Shown: in pieces, positions 50,078 to 57,832 of the stretch
How positions within the stretch are numbered: the stretch's first letter is position 1
Layout of the letters: each line of letters starts with the position of its first letter
NCBI GenBank assembly: GCA_965203505.1
Contig: OZ241880.1
Coordinates: 1,550,001-1,614,000 of the forward strand
Source of the DNA: Bin127 sp965203505
GTDB lineage: Bacteria > Chloroflexota > Dehalococcoidia > Lucifugimonadales > Lucifugimonadaceae
Reading direction: 5' to 3'
Length of the DNA stretch: 64,000 nucleotides
Position numbers and translations under genes: made by a program
Notes under the pieces: generated by a model
Told to the model about the DNA's origin: nothing
The model's database searches: none
Seen by the model: only the letters and a program-made list of their open reading frames with translations

Positions 50078-51568
50078 TTACATCCCCCTCAACTCCGCCA
50101 CCAACTCCCGAATCTCCTCACCCTTGGCCTCGATGATGTCCAACAACTCTTCAGGCGTCCGAGTATCCACCTCAACTTGCCGGTTAGGATTCACCGCCTT
50201 CAAGTCGTAGTTGATCTCTTCGAAGACTTCCCGCTTAACCGTCCAGCTATTCTCACTGTCGGCACGCGTAGGCAACAACTTGAAGAACTCTTCGAAGTGC
50301 TCAAGTGTCAACGGTTTACGCTTCGTCACCTTCACATCAGACAAGTCGTAGTACCAAGTCTCCCGCGTCGGCTGACCCTTGTTGAAAAACATCAGGTTCG
50401 TCTTCACACCAGCTCCCGCCTGCGTAAACACTCCACCAGGCAGGCTCACGACGCAATAAAGATCACACTCATCTAACAACCTCCGTTTCGTCTGCACGAA
50501 TGCACGTTCCGACGTCCTGAACAACAGACCCTCATCTACCACAATCCCCGCTCTACCCTTGTGCGACAAGCAATCAATGATCTCTTGCAGAAACAGCACC
50601 TGCGTCGAGCCAGTTTTGTACGCGTATTTTTGATTCGCATCGTCACCCTCCTTGCCTCCAAACGGGGGATTCATCAGAATCACGTCAAAGGTGCTAGGTG
50701 CATCCGCATACAACGGTGAACCGTTGCCCACATCGGTCAACGTGTTCCCGTGCCAGATGTTCGGCTGGTTGATCCCATGCAGAATCAGATTGGCCAAACA
50801 TATCGGATAGATCAGATTTTCTTTCTCTTTGCCGTAGAAGGTTTCGGTCCTTAACGTCGCCAGCTGTTGACCTGTTACCGCCGTTTTGGAAATATGCTCG
50901 TAAGCCATCGCCAAGAAACCACCTGTGCCACAAGCCGGATCAAAAACTGTTTCGCCATGTTGCGGGTCAACCACTTGCACGATCGCCCTGATCACTTCCC
51001 TCGGCGTGAAGAACTGACCACCGTCATTGTTCTTCTCGCCCATCCGCAACAACAGACCTTCATACGCCTGCGATAGCGTTGAACTGTATGTGGCGCCACC
51101 TTCATCACCGCGAATCTCATGCACCTTGTCCAGAACATCCAAAAAGTTGCGTTCGGTGTCGATCCCGGTCGCGTCTACGCCGGACATGATCTCGCTGACG
51201 ACGCGCTGACGTTCAGTTGCCGAATGATTGACAGCCAAGTTTTGGAGTTGCGGGATCAGTTCGCCGTTTACGAAGTTGAAAACATCCCCTGCAACCCCGG
51301 CTTGTAGCTCTCTGCGTTTATCGCCGTTTGGAGCCGCCCAATCTCGCCATCTATACGGATGTTCCAGCGAAGGAGTGAACTCTTGCCCGACAATTCTCGC
51401 GTTTCGACCTTCGCGCTCTTCACGCTCGTCAAGAATTCTGAGGAACAGAATCCACGTCAGTTCAGGAATGTACTGGAGCGCGCTAGCAGCATTCGAACGC
51501 CGCATGATGTCGCAAATCGACCAGATCTGCGCGTCTATCGACGACGGATCGGAAATGGTAGTCATCAC
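50078..51568 (-). CDS. hsdM: Type I restriction-modification methyltransferase subunit HsdM
   Basis: A 496-residue N6-adenine methyltransferase. Residues about 1-140 are the N-terminal HsdM bundle (IWSICDIMRRSNAASALQYI). The core has motif I VFDPACGTGGFLAMAYEHI, the MNPPFGG motif IV and the KTNLMFFNKGQPT block. Together with HsdS it modifies the target sequence. Start: GTG at 51568 (or the next codon, an ATG at 51565); both lie in the end of hsdS, a GTGATG junction. Last gene of the operon, near the repeat gap. Confidence 0.93.
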   Translation of the reverse strand: MMTTISDPSSIDAQIWSICDIMRRSNAASALQYIPELTWILFLRILDEREEREGRNARIVGQEFTPSLEHPYRWRDWAAPNGDKRRELQAGVAGDVFNFVNGELIPQLQNLAVNHSATERQRVVSEIMSGVDATGIDTERNFLDVLDKVHEIRGDEGGATYSSTLSQAYEGLLLRMGEKNNDGGQFFTPREVIRAIVQVVDPQHGETVFDPACGTGGFLAMAYEHISKTAVTGQQLATLRTETFYGKEKENLIYPICLANLILHGINQPNIWHGNTLTDVGNGSPLYADAPSTFDVILMNPPFGGKEGDDANQKYAYKTGSTQVLFLQEIIDCLSHKGRAGIVVDEGLLFRTSERAFVQTKRRLLDECDLYCVVSLPGGVFTQAGAGVKTNLMFFNKGQPTRETWYYDLSDVKVTKRKPLTLEHFEEFFKLLPTRADSENSWTVKREVFEEINYDLKAVNPNRQVEVDTRTPEELLDIIEAKGEEIRELVAELRGM

Positions 51569-52707
51569 AGTTCTCCCGCGAAAGCTTGACGCAAAAATAC
51601 ATTCGACAACGCATCAATTGAATTCATCAGGGCCTCGACTGCTTGTTTCTCCTTATCAACCGTCGCCAACTTTAGATCCAGGTTGCGAGCAATTCGCTTC
51701 CGTTCTGCCAACGGCGGAATCATCACGGTTAACGAATGGGCGTTGTTCCGATTTAGCCCCGGAACCGCGCTGTCGGTATTCATGTGATCCAATCCTAGGG
51801 ACTTTAGCAGGTAATACGTGAACTTGATCGTGGCTTCATCTTTATCACTGATGTAAAACGTGGTATCGATGGGCCAGCAAGGCCGAGACGAAAACCGGAC
51901 TTTTCCTGCGGATCCCTTCCGTCCTACAATCACTGTTGGGCCTTCGGTCCAAGGAACATCGTGGAGCCCAACAATCCCGTTGGAACCGTAGACTGGGACT
52001 GAACCAGACGAATTGCGATCCTTTTGGCGCAAACTCTTGCCATAAACTAACGGTGCGAATTCGCCGAGTTTTGCGCGTTGCCAACCGGTAGGCAAGCAAG
52101 ATTCACTAGACGGCATGACCTCCCGCAGATAACCACCCGGCAGAGCGTCGACCGCCTCCAATTGTTCCTCGGCCGCCCGTTTCGCTTTCTCAATCGTCGC
52201 CAACTTGTGGTCGAGAATGCGAACAATACGTTCCTGTTCCGACAGCGATGGGAGCGGGACAGGAAGGTCCATGAACGCTCGCATGTCCGTTCGGGGCATC
52301 CGAGACCCCGTCTTGCCCTTCATTGCGTAATCAACCGTCTCAGGCAACCTGAGAAAGTGCGCGAGGTATTTTCGAGTCGTTCCCACTGGAAGCAATGGGA
52401 TTATTTCCGTAGTGCATCGACCTCGGAAGTTCGGTGTCGCCACTTTGTTCAGGTAAGGCCGCAACTTGCCGTAAAGAACGTGTCGGTCATCGAACTTGAA
52501 CGTGTTACTCGCGATTTTTGATTTTCCTAATGGGTTTATTCGTCCCGTTCCCGATTCCACATGCTCAAGGCTCAAATAGGGCAAACGCGAACAAAGTTCG
52601 TCATTCGGCTTCAGGGTAATCTTGTCTTGTTCGACCACATCCCCCAACTTCACCCAACGCCATCCATCAGGCAACGGCTGCCGTTCGATTTCAGCGGTCC
52701 CGCTCAC
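51565..52707 (-). CDS. hsdS: Type I restriction-modification specificity subunit HsdS
   Basis: A 380-residue subunit with two target-recognition domains. The first runs about 1-150 (LPDGWRWVKLGDVVEQDKIT) and the second about 205-340 (LPTGWQRAKLGEFAPLVYGK). Each is followed by a conserved helical spacer, LSEQERIVRILDHKLATIEK and LAERKRIARNLDLKLATVDK, which sets the half-site spacing. The start is a GTG overlapping the upstream PIN-like gene by 4 bases (GTGA). The target sequence cannot be read from the protein. Confidence 0.92.
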   Translation of the reverse strand: MSGTAEIERQPLPDGWRWVKLGDVVEQDKITLKPNDELCSRLPYLSLEHVESGTGRINPLGKSKIASNTFKFDDRHVLYGKLRPYLNKVATPNFRGRCTTEIIPLLPVGTTRKYLAHFLRLPETVDYAMKGKTGSRMPRTDMRAFMDLPVPLPSLSEQERIVRILDHKLATIEKAKRAAEEQLEAVDALPGGYLREVMPSSESCLPTGWQRAKLGEFAPLVYGKSLRQKDRNSSGSVPVYGSNGIVGLHDVPWTEGPTVIVGRKGSAGKVRFSSRPCWPIDTTFYISDKDEATIKFTYYLLKSLGLDHMNTDSAVPGLNRNNAHSLTVMIPPLAERKRIARNLDLKLATVDKEKQAVEALMNSIDALSNVFLRQAFAGEL

Positions 52708-53111
52708 AGTTCCATCTTTGAAACAACAGCGTTCGGGATTCCTTTGATCATTCGTTCCCTGACTTCGAAGTATAGGGGTTCATTCGCGTTAGCGATGACT
52801 CGCTGATACTGATACACGAAGTTGTACACCAAGAAGCAATGTTTAGCTGGTGTGCCATTTTGGTCCCGGATCAATGCAACCGAGACACCGGATTCAGATA
52901 TGATGTTTCGATGTTCACGCGCTGAGGCAAGGTCACGCGAAACCCAGACGCCCAATTTGCCGTCCGCTTTCCCGATGCGCTCAATCGAAACTTGGTCCGG
53001 TGTTCCATACGGCAAGCGAGTGCATCGAAAACCGAATCTCTGCAATCCTCCGGCCAGCGCGGGCGACAACCCTTCGTCCAAGTAGTAGTGTGGCTTCACA
53101 GAGAATTTCAC
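52704..53111 (-). CDS. PIN-like toxin (DUF5615/VapC45-type) inside the type I RM operon
   Basis: A 135-residue protein. PHYYLDEGLSPALAGGLQRF with an early Asp-Glu, and LGVWVSRDLASAREHRNIIS with a late Asp, fit the PIN-like proteins that pair with DUF433 antitoxins. It starts with GTG at 53111 overlapping the end of the DUF433 gene (GTGA) and ends in a GTGA overlap with hsdS. Catalytic residues look partly conserved. Its likely role is a toxin held by the DUF433 protein; a role in RM assembly cannot be excluded. Confidence 0.65.
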   Translation of the reverse strand: MKFSVKPHYYLDEGLSPALAGGLQRFGFRCTRLPYGTPDQVSIERIGKADGKLGVWVSRDLASAREHRNIISESGVSVALIRDQNGTPAKHCFLVYNFVYQYQRVIANANEPLYFEVRERMIKGIPNAVVSKMEL

Positions 53112-53857
53112 GCAGTAACCGTGAGGTCGGACGCGTTCAGCATTTCATCCCAACGTAGCGCATGTTCAATCTGAATATCACTGATCTCAAGCCACCACTT
53201 CAAATCTCGTTTCGAAGTACCCGACGCCAACATTCCCGGAATCTGATCGGCATGAATCCTACGCCCCTTCAGTCTCGGAGCCCCCGATAGAAAGCCTGGG
53301 TGTATCTCTATACCTTCCGCGGGAGTCCATATGATAGCTCTGCCATCGCCGTCGAACTCTATGCCAAATGTGTTGGTGCCATGACCGTTCAAGAAGTGCG
53401 CGAAAGGTAGTTCGTGGTCTCCGTTTGCGGCATCTAGCACTTCGCAGAAGCGGGCATGGATACCCTCGATGCCTTCAGATTCGTCAGTCCAGAATATACG
53501 CGTCGCAAACGGATACGTATCGCCGCTTGTAATCTTGGCATAATCATGAGCCCTCACGATGTCATCTTCTTGGGTGTTTTCACTCAAAAGCAACGCAATC
53601 AGCCGCATAGTGATTAGATGTGAGAACTTGATGAAACGCCGGTTGTTCTGGAATTCGTTCTCTTCCACTTCGAAAAATCCGTGCTCAGACCAGTTCACAA
53701 TCTTTTCCGCGGGAATCTGGACCTCTTTGCCCCAAAGGTCTCGATCGGAAGCGTGCAAGTATCTCCCGACGTCCTCAACATAGTAGACGCCACGTGGCAA
53801 ATCGTCCCAAGAGCGCGAAGGTTCCCCACTGTTTCGGATACGCATTGAATCCGTCAT
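53108..53857 (-). CDS. DUF433 antitoxin-like protein with a MerR-like N-terminal part
   Basis: A 249-residue protein. The C-terminal part, IEIHPGFLSGAPRLKGRRIH and ADQIPGMLASGTSKRDLKWW, fits DUF433, a helix-turn-helix antitoxin-type domain. The N-terminal half, GVYYVEDVGRYLHASDRDLW and the basic RRFIKFSHLITMRLIALLLS, looks like a second DNA-binding region, as in longer DUF433 proteins. It is 112 bases after hsdR, and a 12-base triple repeat lies in the gap. It is followed by the PIN-like gene with a GTGA overlap. Autoregulation of the hsdS-hsdM segment is possible. Confidence 0.7.
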   Translation of the reverse strand: MTDSMRIRNSGEPSRSWDDLPRGVYYVEDVGRYLHASDRDLWGKEVQIPAEKIVNWSEHGFFEVEENEFQNNRRFIKFSHLITMRLIALLLSENTQEDDIVRAHDYAKITSGDTYPFATRIFWTDESEGIEGIHARFCEVLDAANGDHELPFAHFLNGHGTNTFGIEFDGDGRAIIWTPAEGIEIHPGFLSGAPRLKGRRIHADQIPGMLASGTSKRDLKWWLEISDIQIEHALRWDEMLNASDLTVTA

Positions 53858-53883
53858 GTGAACCTCCCATCAAGTTGATGCCT

Positions 53884-53919
53884 CGGACGTGTGCCCGGAC
53901 GTGTGCCCGGACGTGTGCC
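53884..53919. repeat. Three tandem 12-base repeats between hsdR and the DUF433 gene
   Basis: CGGACGTGTGCC occurs three times head to tail, 27-62 bases before the DUF433 start codon. The spacing of one helical turn and a bit (12 bases) suits a set of operators for a dimeric regulator; it could also be a slippage product. Confidence 0.8.
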
Positions 53920-53969
53920 TTAAGTAAAGACAATTATAGGGTGTGGTCGAATCTATTCGCCTCTCCGTA

Positions 53970-56357
53970 TCAATCTGCGAAGATTCTCCGCTTCGTCTCT
54001 CGCAACGCGGCGAAAGCACCGTCTTTGTCGGGATAAGCATCAAGAGCAGCCGCCCCACCAGCGTTCAACACCTCTGGCGTATCGAACATCGAACTGAGCT
54101 CTAGGTTCTCAATCCCGCCCTTCGAGAACTGAGATGTAGTGGCTATGATCGCATCGCGCGTGTTCGCCGGCAGCGAATCCAGCCACGCCAGATTTCTTTC
54201 CTCGAAAACCTCTAGACGCTGCGCTCTGGTTCGTGGTTGAATGCCAAAGGTGATATGCGCCAGAACATCAAACAAGTCGTATTCGCGCATCATCGAGAGT
54301 TCGCGTATCAGGTCTGCTGATCCGGCCCCGTCGGGAAGTCCTTTCAACATATCGCGCCGAGTCTGGGGCGAGATCCACGTTTCGGTGAACAACCTGATGT
54401 TCGGACGCACAATCTTGAGCGCATCACCGACTCGTTGCTTGTACTCTGCGAGCGGAACTAGCCGCGTCCGACCGTCGTCGTCAGTTGTGACAATGAACTT
54501 GCCAGCTGGCGAGATATTGACGGGTATCCCATGCACCTCAACGGTTGTCTCCGGTGGCTTCGGGGGACCAGGCTTAGATGTTCCATCGCCCCCCGCCTTT
54601 GCCTTGAGTTCCGTGCCCAGCAATCTGGTCGCATTTGTGTAGTCGTACACGGTGAACGCCAGCTTCCCGCGTGCTTCATCGATTCGAGTGCCGCGACCGA
54701 TCATCTGATGGAACGAGATCGGCGACTGCACATACCGGAAGAAAACGATGTTCTCAACTACCGGGACATCAACACCAGTGGTTAGGAGATCGACTGTAGT
54801 CGCAATGAAGTGGTGAGCGTTCGCACCTTTGAAATCCTCGATATGCTCTCGTCCACACTTGGACGTGCACTGGAAAGCATAGTTATCGACACGAGTTCTA
54901 CTGTTGGTTCTGCACCAATTCGCGTACAGGTTGTTCATCTCATTTGCCACAGCGGCGGCATGATCAGTGTTCACGCAGAAAATGATCGTCTTCTGTTTCG
55001 GCTCGCCATTCGACGCAAGCAAGTCAAAAAGGTCCTTGCACATGGCTCGGACTCTGTCAGGCATCCTCAGCCGATCTTCAATTGATGGCGCGCCGTACTG
55101 CTCCCTGACATCTCCCAGCGATGCCGTTTGGCCGGTGTGAGCATCAAGCAAAGTGCCTTGTTGCAAATCGCTCTTGGTTACCCCTGTTTCTCTCTCAGGA
55201 TCCACATTTCGAGCGATGAAAGCCTCGCGGCGTTCCACTTGCATCAACGCCAGATAACCATCGTCCATACCCTGTCCGATCGAGTATTCGTACGCAGGAA
55301 AGCCGAAATAGATCAAGTTGTCTCTGGTTATCTCTTGGTCTTGCAGAACGTCCGGCGATTCTTCCTCGTAATCGAACTGACGCGGCGTAGCCGTTAGCCC
55401 AATCTGCACAGCGTCCGGGTTCCGCGTCAAAACCTCTGACCACTTGTTCCACGCGCTGCGATGACACTCGTCGATAACGATATGGCTGAAATAGTTCTCG
55501 GGATAATGCGTCCGGAGATACGACGCGTCATCCTCTTCCGCCGCGATCCCCAGTGTTTGATATGTTGCGACGATCACACGCGCGTTCTTTTCTGGGTTAC
55601 GGGCAGTAGCCCGCGCGGCATCGCTACCAAAGGTCTGTCTCAGCGCTGTCAAACCTTGATTTCGCAGTACATCACGATCACAGATGAACAGTGCTTTGCG
55701 AAGTTGACCAGTCTCCGCGACGCGTTTCAAGATGTTAACTGCGATAAGCGTTTTACCAGTACCGGTCGCAAGGCTCAACAGAGCGCGTTTTTCTCCCTTG
55801 GCAATCTTCTCCAGCACCGAACGCACCGCCGCATCTTGGTAGTAACGAATCGAATGCTGCCCACCAGAGTAGGGAGTCAGTAACGGTTTGGCATCAGGCC
55901 CATCAAGTTTCAGCTTCCGAGATTCTTCATACCGACGCCGCAGTTCCTCCGGAGTCGGAAACTCTGATAACGGCTTCGGTGCCGTTGTCAATCCGGTCGA
56001 AGCATCGTACTCCACGAAAAGGTGCCCATTCGACGAGAACGCGAACGGAACATTGTGCCGATTCACATCCGCCGTCTGCTTCGCCTGCTGAAGTCCGCGT
56101 GTGGGAGAGTATCGTTCAGCCTTCGCCTCTATGACCGCAACCTTTACCGGTTGATCTGAGTCAGGGAGCAAAATGCTGAGCGTATAGTCGGCCGTTTTAC
56201 TGGAAGACCTGCGCGGTTTGCCATTGACTATCTGGACCGCACCCACAGACGTCTGCTCGCGCCTGATGACTCCCCGACCTCCCCGCCATCCGCGGCTACG
56301 CAACTCGGGATCGATTAATTCCGCTCGGGTATCAGCTTCGTTCAGCGTCATCGTCAA
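53970..56357 (-). CDS. hsdR: Type I restriction-modification subunit HsdR (EcoAI-like)
   Basis: A 795-residue motor-nuclease. The N-terminal nuclease has KVAVIEAKAERYSPTRGLQQ (Asp and ExK). The helicase has motif I LSLATGTGKTLIAVNIL, motif II VIDECHRSAWNKW (DECH), motif III LTATPRQF, and motifs V-VI ATTVDLLTTGVDVPVVENIV and QMIGRGTRIDEARGKLAF. The size and the order fit the EcoAI-like family, which needs ATP to translocate and cut far from the site. All motifs look intact. It is the first gene of the RM operon, 112 bases before the DUF433 gene, and is preceded by a 53-codon membrane-protein gene. Confidence 0.94.
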   Translation of the reverse strand: MTMTLNEADTRAELIDPELRSRGWRGGRGVIRREQTSVGAVQIVNGKPRRSSSKTADYTLSILLPDSDQPVKVAVIEAKAERYSPTRGLQQAKQTADVNRHNVPFAFSSNGHLFVEYDASTGLTTAPKPLSEFPTPEELRRRYEESRKLKLDGPDAKPLLTPYSGGQHSIRYYQDAAVRSVLEKIAKGEKRALLSLATGTGKTLIAVNILKRVAETGQLRKALFICDRDVLRNQGLTALRQTFGSDAARATARNPEKNARVIVATYQTLGIAAEEDDASYLRTHYPENYFSHIVIDECHRSAWNKWSEVLTRNPDAVQIGLTATPRQFDYEEESPDVLQDQEITRDNLIYFGFPAYEYSIGQGMDDGYLALMQVERREAFIARNVDPERETGVTKSDLQQGTLLDAHTGQTASLGDVREQYGAPSIEDRLRMPDRVRAMCKDLFDLLASNGEPKQKTIIFCVNTDHAAAVANEMNNLYANWCRTNSRTRVDNYAFQCTSKCGREHIEDFKGANAHHFIATTVDLLTTGVDVPVVENIVFFRYVQSPISFHQMIGRGTRIDEARGKLAFTVYDYTNATRLLGTELKAKAGGDGTSKPGPPKPPETTVEVHGIPVNISPAGKFIVTTDDDGRTRLVPLAEYKQRVGDALKIVRPNIRLFTETWISPQTRRDMLKGLPDGAGSADLIRELSMMREYDLFDVLAHITFGIQPRTRAQRLEVFEERNLAWLDSLPANTRDAIIATTSQFSKGGIENLELSSMFDTPEVLNAGGAAALDAYPDKDGAFAALRETKRRIFAD

Positions 56358-56409
56358 CTAAAGATAGAGTATTACACCGACATATCCAAATCCGAAATCG
56401 CAACGGTTG

Positions 56410-56571
56410 TCATTTCGAACTCAACTTAATGAAGGCATACCCACCGACAACGAACACCCCGACTCCGACAAGCGTGACAATCAGATTGAATCCGCCGGTG
56501 GCTCCCAAAATCGTTATTAGGGCACCAACTCCGATAAGTGCCAAACTTGCACTCAATCTCGTCAATCTCAT
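56410..56571 (-). CDS. Small two-helix membrane protein upstream of hsdR
   Basis: A 53-residue frame with two hydrophobic segments, LSASLALIGVGALITILGA and LIVTLVGVGVFVVGGYAFI, separated by TGGFN and ending in KLSSK. GGGAG stands 8 bases before the ATG at 56571 and hsdR begins 53 bases after its stop. It is absent from standard-size gene lists because of its length. The good ribosome site and the codon pattern make it likely to be real; function is unknown, a small membrane protein. Confidence 0.6.
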   Translation of the reverse strand: MRLTRLSASLALIGVGALITILGATGGFNLIVTLVGVGVFVVGGYAFIKLSSK

Positions 56572-56900
56572 TTCGAATACTCCCACGTCAAATGCAACAA
56601 TCTAACATCCTATATTAATACAAATGTTTTCAATAACTTGTGGTACGTGCCTCGAAATGAGAAACGATGGAAGGCTTGACCACCTTGACACTGGCCACAT
56701 CCACCCTCACCCTCACCCATCAAATCATGGAACGTCCCAACTCACACCCCGCCCATCCACCACCCCAAGCCCCACAATCAACACCCCTTAGCGACGAACC
56801 CTCATCGTCGCCCCACCAACCAAACCCCATCCCGTCCATCCCGTCCATCCATGTAAGCCCACTAACAACCAACCCGAAATCCCAAAATCCCAATTCCCAT

Positions 56901-56928
56901 TTGACTCTCACAACATCCGTGCTAAGAT
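56901..56928 (+). promoter_or_regulatory. Promoter-like site in the non-coding mosaic
   Basis: TTGACT (56901-56906) and TAAGAT (56923-56928), 16 bases apart, face rightwards into a region without a clear gene. AAGATA with 17-base spacing is an alternative -10. Confidence 0.5.
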
Positions 56929-57166
56929 AGAAACTGAATTCAAAAAATCATCGCCGCGCCGACGGGTGCGGACACCCACAATCCCAACCCAGCCGAAACC
57001 CGGGATAAGCGCAACAAAGTGGCGACGCCCCGCATCTGAGGAGAAAGGACAGATGACCGAACGGCCGGGTCCGTTAGAAACGAACGCTGCTACAAGGTCC
57101 AGTCGCGTCGCACGAAGCAGGCGCCGCAACACGAGCCAGGCGGATACTCCGTCACCTTCGCAAGCA

Positions 57167-57213
57167 TTTCCTTCCCCCGCTCGGCGGGGGAAGTGCCGAA
57201 GGCGATGGGGCCC
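57167..57213 (-). repeat. Palindromic repeat, variant copy E
   Basis: The minus-strand-like core reads CCCCCGCTCGGCGGGGG followed by AAGTGCCGAAGGCGATGGGGCC. It differs from copies A-D in the arm (GCCGAAGGCGATGGGGCC for GTCCGAAGGACAAAGGGGGC) but the order of elements is the same. Confidence 0.7.
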
Positions 57214-57421
57214 GAGAGACCTTTCTCCCTCCCCCTGCCAGGTGGAGATCAAGAGGAGGTCCCGCAGGGGATGCCCGCCCAAGGTCTGGACGAACGTTCG
57301 TGAATCCGGAAGACGTCTAACCTCAAGCGCCACGAGGAGAGGCTACAGCTCCAGATCGGCAAAATCCGATCGATGGAAGACGGCAAACCACTTTGAGCAT
57401 TCCTGTCCCCTTCGAAAGCAA

Positions 57422-57468
57422 TTTGCCTTCCCCCGCTCAGCGGGGGAAGTGCCGAAGGCGATGGGGGC
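57422..57468 (-). repeat. Palindromic repeat, variant copy F
   Basis: Nearly identical to copy E (CCCCCGCTCAGCGGGGG, then AAGTGCCGAAGGCGATGGGGGC), in the same orientation about 255 bases away. The two form a direct repeat that flanks unique DNA. Confidence 0.75.
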
Positions 57469-57832
57469 CTGCGAGCAAGCGAAGCGACCGCTCGCAGGGG
57501 GTGCCCAAGCCGTCAACCGGGCCCACGGTCTGGCAACGAGGGCAGAAGCTGACCATCGGGATGGATCCCGTCCAAGAACCCCGCAACGCGGCGATAGGTA
57601 CCAAACCAGACGACCACCAGGTCGCACCCTTGTGGTCGCCCCACCAACCAAGAAAATCCTGCACCACCGAAGCAGGCCACATAAACACGTCCCCTTGGCG
57701 CAGCGTAAGGGGACGCGAGCCCTTTTCACCCTCCCCTGCCAGGGGAGATTAAGAGGAGTGCCCGCCAGCATCCCCTCTCCCCTCCGTGGGAGAGGTTTAC
57801 CGTGAGGGGGAAGTTGGCCAATGGGCGTGAGG

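Larger units (their letters stand above)
56572..57832. other. Non-coding repeat mosaic with a promoter-like site
   Basis: No credible protein gene is seen over 1.26 kb. A pyrimidine/Pro-codon-like low-complexity stretch lies at 56680-56900. A good promoter, TTGACT-N16-TAAGAT (56901-56928), points to the right. Two related palindromes (57167-57213 and 57422-57468) and two CCTCCCC(C)TGCCAGG...GAGATYAAGAGGAG repeats (near 57228 and 57727) follow. The unique DNA between them contains GGAGAAAGGACAG-ATG at 57040 and later hairpins. It may be a transcribed RNA interrupted by insertions, or decayed sequence. Confidence 0.5.

Noticed and set aside
53884..53919. CRISPR remnant
   Set aside because: Twelve-base units joined head to tail with no spacers and no cas genes nearby.
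56667..56930. Pro/Thr-rich frame on the plus strand
   Set aside because: Low-complexity translation with no ribosome site or homologous motif.
56966..57805. 279-codon frame on the plus strand across the repeat mosaic
   Set aside because: It reads through two palindromic repeats and other repeat DNA; the translation is Arg/Pro/Ser-rich without motifs.
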